Positions 53,901-62,900 of a stretch of DNA of 64,000 nucleotides are shown here, one piece after another. Each line of letters opens with the position of its first letter. The first letter of the stretch is position 1. Position numbers and translations under genes: made by a program. The notes beneath the pieces were generated by a model. That model searched no databases and was not told the DNA's origin. It saw nothing but the letters and a program-made list of their open reading frames with translations. Source of the stretch: Siphonodentalium dalli (taxonomy: Eukaryota > Mollusca > Scaphopoda > Gadilida > Siphonodentaliidae); NCBI GenBank assembly GCA_032622095.1, contig CP136064.1:264349863-264413862 (forward strand). Reading direction: 5' to 3'.

Positions 53901-56900
53901 ATGATGAAAATCTTGAAATATCAGATTATCCTGGAGGTTTCATTAAGTTTTTTTGGGGTAGACCTTCTGAAGACATGCAGGCCATGATGAAAATCTTGAA
54001 ATTTCAGATTATCCTAAAGAAACTGGAGGTTTCATAAAACAATTTTGAGCTAGACCTTTCAAAGACGGGCAGGCTATGATGAAAATCTTGAAATATCAGA
54101 TTATCCTAAAGAAGCTGGAGGTTTCATTAAGTTTTTTTGGGGTAGACCTTCTGAAGACAGGCAGACTATGATGAAAATCTTGAAATATCAGATTATCCTA
54201 AAGAAGCTGGAGGTTTCATTAAGTTTTTTTGGGGTAGACCTTCCGAAGACATGCAGGCCATGATGAAAATCTTAAAGATTATCCTAAAGAAACTGGAGGG
54301 GAGACTCTCCAAGGCAGTAAGGATACCTCCCACCATGCAATTGAGCTACAGTAAGGTTAGCCTTCTTAACATATTTATTTTTCGAAAATGACAGAAGAAA
54401 TACAAGCTCTGACCATATGATGCATGTTACGACCAAATTTTAAGTCGAAAAAAAGTAAGATCGAGCTCATAATTGCAAATGCACAAGTTCGCATCATGAT
54501 ATATATCTGGAAAAAATTATGTATGTTGCAAAAATTTATAAGTCAAACAACGGGGATGACTCAACTAAAAAAAATCGGAAGGACCTCATAATCGCAGGTT
54601 CACACAACACTAAATATCTGTGCCAAGTTTAAAAACAATTGACTGAAAAATGTAAGAATGAATACAAGCTCGGCCAAGCTGATTCCTAGTTTTGTTATGG
54701 GGAGCTTAATAATTTGATAAAAACTTACCACTGGCTGTGCACACCAGTTCTAGATTCTGTCCAGCTTGAATGTTCATTCTCTCTGAGCCAGAAATGATCA
54801 CACCTCTCTCTTCAGAAGGCTCACCGTCATTAACTATGAGTGAGAAAAAATGTCATGGTTTATAAAATAATAAATATGAATTGAGGACACCTGCATGTCT
54901 GGAAAGGCTTCTAACAATTAATATTGATCAGATTTCAAATTTTGTGGTATAGTATACAATCAATTGAGACAATTTACGGCTCACGTTCGTTTGGAGTGTA
55001 CCATGTGGGATAACTCTATTTAAAATTCTAAAAATAGTTTCGAAAAAATGTCCCACTTTATTATCACATTATACAAGAAAATATTGATATCAAATAAATA
55101 TTAATTGATAAGCATTTCTTCGATTCATATCTATTATTTTATTCCATGAATACTATATAAAAAACGATATTTTCCTGCATGTCATGTTTGTCACCCCGTC
55201 ATTTTGATGGGCAAACCCCTATTTATATAATAATAATAATCTTTTGCAACATTTTCAGTGTTATATCTGTTATATATCTTATTTCTGTTACATCTCAAAT
55301 GATACTTAGTATTAGTAGGTACTCACAGGTTCCAAATGAGTGTACATGTAAAGTAATGCCCTAAATAAACGACTCTTTAACCACAGCAGAATTATGGGTG
55401 ACTTTTCAAGATTGAGTCGGAAATATGGCTTGTTGCCATTCATCGGAAAGCTCTCACTAAGAGCTTTCCGATGAATGGCAACAAGCCATATTTCCGACTA
55501 AATCCTGAAAAGTTACCCATAATTCTGCTGTCGTTAAGGAGTCGATTATTTAGGGCATTACTGTACGCTTATTAATTTTCATGAAAAAATCCACCCTGTA
55601 CAGTCCTTATTTGGGTCTGTACGTTTATTAATTTTTCCGAAAAACTCTGTTGAATTAACTGAATCTGTTTGTCATTTATAAAATAATATGGATAATTTGT
55701 ACTGTATAGTTCTAAAGATGTTATCCCAATTCAAAAGTAGAGCACACGGGTATGCAAACAATTCTTGGAAACGGGCTGTTAATTAAAAATAGCCTGCGAT
55801 GTTTACCTCAGCAAGTGACATCTGGCATGTGGACATTATATCGTGATAATCTGACATAATTTTTTTGCAGGAACACCGATCAGTCGATTTATATTTGGTG
55901 CCAGGGTTTCTTCACATTGGTGGCAAATAAATAACTAGTACTTATAGCGTGAGTTAGAAAAGAAATGTGTGCACATATATGTGCACATGTACATTAACCC
56001 TTTACCCAACAGAAGGGCCCTGTGCCAATGCATTCTCTTATATATGCGAGTCGACCATAGGTCGCCTCGCATATATAAGAGAATGCATTGGCTTAACACA
56101 TTAAAAATTATAAAATTGTTAAAGAATGTAAGAAAAAAATGGTAAAAAGTGTTAAAAAAAGATTTATTTTAGGCCAATGCATTCTCTTATATATGCGAGG
56201 CAACCTATGGTCGACTCGCATATATAAGAGAATGCATTGGCACAGGGCATAACTGTAACTATCACAATGTGGTCAAGGAGCCGGTTCCAATGATATCCAT
56301 ATTTGAATGGTTCTATTGAGACAGACCGAAGATATTTTAGGCTGTTGAAGCTTTATTTGGCCGGTTATGACCGGTTTGTTGGGTAAAGGGTTAAGCTGTC
56401 ATTTTGTGACACTGGAATAATATATAGCAACCACTTGTGTACAGTTGAGGCTGACTCCCCTAGAGCAGTAATGAATGCGTCCATGCAGACAACTGTTTGG
56501 GTGCTTCGAGGAGCATGTGTACACTTAATAGCACTGTAATTAGTGTAAATATTTTGTGGTATTAAGAGTATTTATCATTGTATTATGGCGACTGGTGAGC
56601 GATTGCAGAATTTAATTATTATTTTGAAGTAATCCGTCAGAAACATATGGATAACAGTTTTAAAAATATTATTTGAAGAGATGTTTTTATTCATTCCCAT
56701 CAGAAAATTGGGCAGGAGGAAAAAATACGCTCCGGGGAGTCCCTGTCCCATCAGTACAGAGTTGGCATTCCCGTTTATATCATTTCTCATACTTTAATTA
56801 TGAAGTACCGCAGTTCTATTCCAGGCTATTTTGACGTTTCGCAGTGTTCTATTGATGTTCATAACCATGTCGCTCCACTTCCTTTTGACATAAAATATGT

Positions 56901-59900
56901 TTTATTAAAATTTTATATGGTTTTTCAATTTTTATAGTCGGCCTGAGTCAGCAATTTGGAATTTTTTGGCAGGCGGATTTGTAAACTAACAAACATAGAT
57001 TCTCTCGCTTCACTTACCAACAATCTGTACACGGTCTTCAGTTGTTCCGGCTTCATTTGTTGCTACACAGATATAAGTTCCGGCATCTGTTCTCTGAATC
57101 CTCTCGAAGATTAGATGGCCCGATCCGAACTCTTTTGCCGTCGAAAGAATTGGGATGTCTCCACGATCCAAGGAGGCGGGTGGAGCTTTCCATTCCACAG
57201 ATGGAAGAGGATCGCCCTCGGCAGAGCATTCAATGGATACCCTTTCTCCGACGACCGTTGTGATGAACTTACTTGGTACAATTGTAACCTTTGGTGGACC
57301 TGTGAATTTGAGACATTTATGATTGAGAACAGCTGACAAAATGTTTCATATGTTGTGCATCTATGGTAGAGGTAAAATTTAAGGTTGTAATAGTATAGTT
57401 TATAATAGTATTATGATACAACCCCATTGAGAGAGACACATACAAACTTTAGCCCTAATCAAATAACCCTACTGGAGTTATCGCCTTATCGGTCAGATAC
57501 CAATATATTATCAAATAAGGTAACTTCTAAGTCTAAAAGAGCCATTTAGTCATTTGAGAAAATTCATATTCAAAAATGAACTGTATATTTGGTCAAGAAA
57601 AACACACACCATATCCAGTTCCGATTAAATAATCCAAACTGGAGTTATTGGTCGGAAACGGACAAACTAAACAACATATTAATACAACAATTTTTTTCAA
57701 AACGGGCATATGACAAATGAGTCACAGGAATAGACTTGCACAAGCTTGGCATTTAAAAGTCACAATGAACAGAGCAGGCTACACATTACTGACCCAGTTT
57801 GAATCATCCAAAAACAAACTTGACAATGCCATTAACTCTTTGTCTCTCGGATCATACCCAGCCTGCTGTCTATCACAATCAGGCATGAACATATGGCTAT
57901 TTGCAGAATGATGTCCCCATAGGGTGAATTTAGTGATGCTTCCCCAGAGTCAGCTAGCATCACTAACTTCACCTTCTGGGGACCTCATTCTGCTTAGGCT
58001 ACTTCTCTGGAATGTATTTTTATTATCAAATTAACAAGTATTTTAGTTTCTTTAGAAAGTTTCTTTTTCTTTTTTAGTTTAGTTTCTCTATATCCCCAAA
58101 TTGGCAGACGACACAATGCATAATCAAGGTGCCAATGGGCGCACATCACCATCTTCACCATCTGGGATCTTAAATCGGTGTCTAGGTCTTCCATAGCAGA
58201 ATGAGATACCCAGAGGATGAATTTGGTGATGGTAGCCTGCTGTGGGGGATAGTCACTAAATTCACCCTCTGGGGACCTCATTCTGCAAATGTCCCGCATC
58301 CTGAATTAATATATTAGCCCACCTTGTACAGATAAAGTAGCGGTAGCTGTAACGGTTCCTGCATCATTTGTAGCTGTGCAAACGTATCCACCCTGTTCCT
58401 CGCCAGTCACTTTCTCAAACATGAGCACACCGTTGCCCTCCATGATCTTTACTGTTGAAGGAATTGGCCCATTGTCGGCTCTGTTAAAAATAAAACAAAA
58501 TTTCATTTAAAATAGAAAACTAAAGTCTGTAATATCACTGCTACTAAGGGGCGATTACATTTATTACCCTGGGTTACAATAGGTAAATTACCCTGGGCAA
58601 AAGTGAATGGAATGATTTTTGGTGAGCGGAGTAATTTAAAAATAGCACAGTTACAACTGCAAACAAAACATAATTTTTTATTTAGGAAATTTGACAAAAC
58701 TCACATTGGGCGTGTCTAACAGACAAAGACTTAAGTAAATGAGCAAAAATAACTGATATTCACAATGAAACTAACGAGAATTTTTATTTTATCGAACAAG
58801 CAAAATACCTAATTTTAGAACAACCTTGACACTAAGTATCTAAAACTTTGGATAAATAGTTTTAACTGTCATTCAATTTAATTATATATTTCTGAATTAT
58901 ATATTACTTATTTATGACAAATTTTACAAAATAAGATTCATTTAATCCATTACATAAATATTTTCCATGTGCTTTCTCAGTTGACAACCACCTTCGTGGG
59001 AAAGTGACGTCACATTACAATACGCTCGAAATTACACCACCTTGGCCGTAGGTGTAGCGAGCATAGCCCGGCGTATTTACGCCCGGCCATTCTATTCATA
59101 CTGCTTAGGCATCACCATCTGGGAAGTATCTATATATATATAGTCTCAAATTAACACTGTTTTTAGTTACTTCTATATCCTCAGGCCCTAATTTGCAGAA
59201 GATAAAATGCATAATCGAGGCGACTAATGGGTGAACATCACTAACTTCAACTGGGGAACTTCAATCTGATCCTAGGTCTCCCATAGCAGTTAAGTCCAAG
59301 CAGAATGAGGTTCCCTTAGGGTGAATTTAGTTATGCTAGTCCACCTTGAAGGATAGCGTCACTAATCTCCCTCTGGGGACCTAATTCTGCAAATTACAAG
59401 CACACCATTGCCTTCCATGATCTTTACTATTGAATCATGAATTGGCCCATTGTCTGCTCTGTTAAAAATAGAACAAATTTCATTTCAAATGAAAAACTGT
59501 AATATCACTGCTACTAAGTTAGGGCAGAATGAGTAATATTAACCCTTTCAGTGCCAAGTCCAATTTTTGTATCAACCCATATTTCCTTGATCATTTTTCA
59601 AATTTATTGATTATAATAATGTGATACATTGATGGAAAGAGCTCTAAGAGTGGTTAAGGAGTCGATTAATTAGAGTTTAGTTTATATACAGTAATGCTCT
59701 AATTAATCGACTCCTTAACCACAGCAGAATTATGGGTAACTTTTCAGGATTTAGTCGGAAATATGGATTGTTGCCATGGCAACAAGCCATATTTCCGACT
59801 AAATCCTGAAAGTTACCCATAATTCTGCTGTGGTTAAGGAGTCGATTAATTAGAGCATTAATTACTGTATATAAACTAGACCAAATTCAATGCTTGTGTA

Positions 59901-62900
59901 AATTATATCTGTATATCAGTTATTTTTCTATCCAATTTCAGTACCGGTAAGCACAGAAATGTAAAACACTGCAGCTGGATCCTAAAACTCCATTTTGTGG
60001 ACAATTAGACAGTTGTTGGTCGTGGTATTATTATTTTATACATGTATTATACAAACCTAGCCCATGAGACAGTTGGTGACGGTATTCCCTTATTAACTCT
60101 ACACTGTATCCATGCACTGCCACCTGGTGACAGTGATTTGGTTGGGCCTGGATACAGCTCGATCTCAGGAATTTCAAGAGCTGAAACATAAGAGCGATAC
60201 ATCATCAGATCTCGAGAGATTTCAATCACCCACAATATAAACACCTCAAAAAAGTAAGATCCCCCCTGATATATTACACTTTATTACACACTTATAGGTG
60301 ATTTATAATGATTTCTCAGTAAACTAAAAGTCGTAATGTCTACACGATTTACACATATCACCAGCAATATTCACATAATGCCAGTCCAAGTGTCAGCTCT
60401 TTCGGCACAAATATTCAGTTAATATCCTGTATATTACAGATTTTTGAAAAAGATATCCCACAATAATGAGGTCAAATGGAATCATTTAGTCACAAATACA
60501 GTAATACCCCTAAATAATCGACTCCTTAACCACAGAAGAATTATGGGTAATTTTTCAGGATTTAGTTGGAAATATGGCTTGTTGCCATTCATCGGAAAGC
60601 TCTCACTGAGCCTAGCACATATAAAAGGATGCACTGGCTTACAAGGTCATGGCAAATAATGTTAGGCCAATGCATTCTCTTATATATGTGAGACTCCCTA
60701 TGGGAGACTCGCATATATAAGAGAATGCAATCGCACAGGTTTTTGCAAAATTCCAGGAAGCTCCAGTCATGGACGGGTTAAATATAAAGGTTACCACAAT
60801 TTTGTAACATATTATCTTTAGAATTAGAGCCTTTTAATGGTAGAAATTGTGTAATAGACAGAATAATCAATTGTTTTGAGGTTTATATGACATAATTCAC
60901 TCTGGAAGTCGGTGCCCTCATTGTAACAAGTCAACACTGGATTCAATACTGCCAATTCAGCATGCAGTAGATTATGAATGTCATATTTTTTGGCAAAATT
61001 GTAAACCACAGCGGAAATAAGGCCTAGTCTTTAACCTTTCATGACGGGAGCTGTGCTGGGAAATTAACCCTTTACCCAACAGAAGGGCCCTGTGCCAATG
61101 CATTCTCTTATATATGCGAGTCGACCATAGGTCGCCTCGCATATATAAGAGAATGCATTGGCTTAACACATTAAAAATTGTTAAAGAATGTAAGAAAAAA
61201 TGGTAAAAAAAGATTTTTTTAGGCCAATGCATTCTCTTATATATGCGAGGCGACCTATGGTCGACTCGCATATATAAGAGAATGCATTGGCACAGGGCAT
61301 AACTGTAACCATCACAATGTGGTCAATGAGCCGGTTCCAATGATATCCATATTTGTATGGTTTTATTGAGACAGACCGAAGATATTTTAGGCTGTTGAAG
61401 CTTTATTTGGGCGTTTTTGGCCGTTTTGTTGGGTCTGAGAAATTTGAAAAGCATACCTGCGCACAGTTTTGAATTATTTTATATTCTGGAGCACACGTCA
61501 ATGAAGCATTTCAACCCAAGATCAGTTAACTCTGGGCTTAACCCTTTCATGACGGAAGCTGCCTGGTGACTCACATACATAAAAGAATGCATTGGCACAG
61601 GGTTTTAGCAAATTTCAGGAAGCTCCAGTCATGGAAGAGTCAATCAATGATACATACCCTGTACATCGACCATGACCGAGGCCATGGCTGACCCGGCAAT
61701 GCTCTCAGCAGTACACACATAAATGTCTCTGTCTGCCATGGTAGCATCATTGATTCTAAGTGTATTACCAACCACCTGTAAAACATAGGTAAAAAGTTTA
61801 TATTACATGATTCTGCCCTTATTCCATTCAATAAACCCATTCTATAAATTGTGATATTAAACGATTGTTTAATAACAGGAAATAGTTCCAGAAGACATTT
61901 GACTTCCAGTTTGTCATCTGTTAACATTCCGTACGCTATGTCTCAAAATACTATGGCTTCCAATATTTTCCCAACAAACTATCACGAATGAAGTGTTTGA
62001 AAAGTTATGTCATTAAATATACGCCATTAAATACGCCTTAGAGTCTTTTTTTATCTGGGACTATTTCTTTACGCGGGCTAACAATGAATAGTTACGTGAA
62101 ACGTCATCGCATGCCTTATAGAAACCGATGTTAGTTCGCGTCCCATTTGTTGATTTAAGTATGTTTTGGATAATGTAATAAATATAATCTACAACTCGTC
62201 CCCAGTTTATAGCGGAAATTACAAAACTCGTCCAGTAAATTAGGTCTGGACGTCGACAAAGGCTCGGTCCAGACCTAAATTACTGGACTCGTTTTGTAAA
62301 TTCCACTATAAACTGAGGACTCGTTGTAGATCCTCTATCATGGTTCATACATATACCTTTGAACAAAATTCCATAACTTTTACATACCTTTTCCAGACTT
62401 CCTGATCATTTTTTCAAGACTTTTCAATGAACAAATTCAATAACTTTCCCATACGTCACATCAGGGAATTTGAAAAAAAAATTGGGAAAGACTTTACAAT
62501 TTCCTTATTTTGAAAAGGTCACTGGAATTAGTGTTCGAATTATAGGAAGATGAGTGTCTATTGTGTTTACCATCCATAAAGTCTACGCTTTTATATGTTT
62601 TCATGGTTGATCACCGTGGCCTCCCCCATGTTTGCAGCCCTTTTAATTCAGATTGTTTGGCTTCGGCAATCTGCTACGGCAACCCTTTATCGTGGCCCAG
62701 TTTGCTTCAGCAAATGGCTTCGGCATTGCCGATTGCCGTAGCCAATTATGAGGGCTGCTGCAGTGATATATTATCCCTGAACAAACAGTTGCCAGTCATT
62801 TAGACATCATGTAAGTAATCAAAACTGATATTTTATATTATTCCATGACTTTTCAAGACCTTCTCCCAGTCCCCCACCAATTTTCAAGACCTTTTCCATA

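Noticed and set aside
59405-59470. Considered as an extra functional Ig exon
   Set aside because: It lacks the second half of the domain and any donor in register. The flanking exons 3 and 4 already join in phase to complete Ig domain b.
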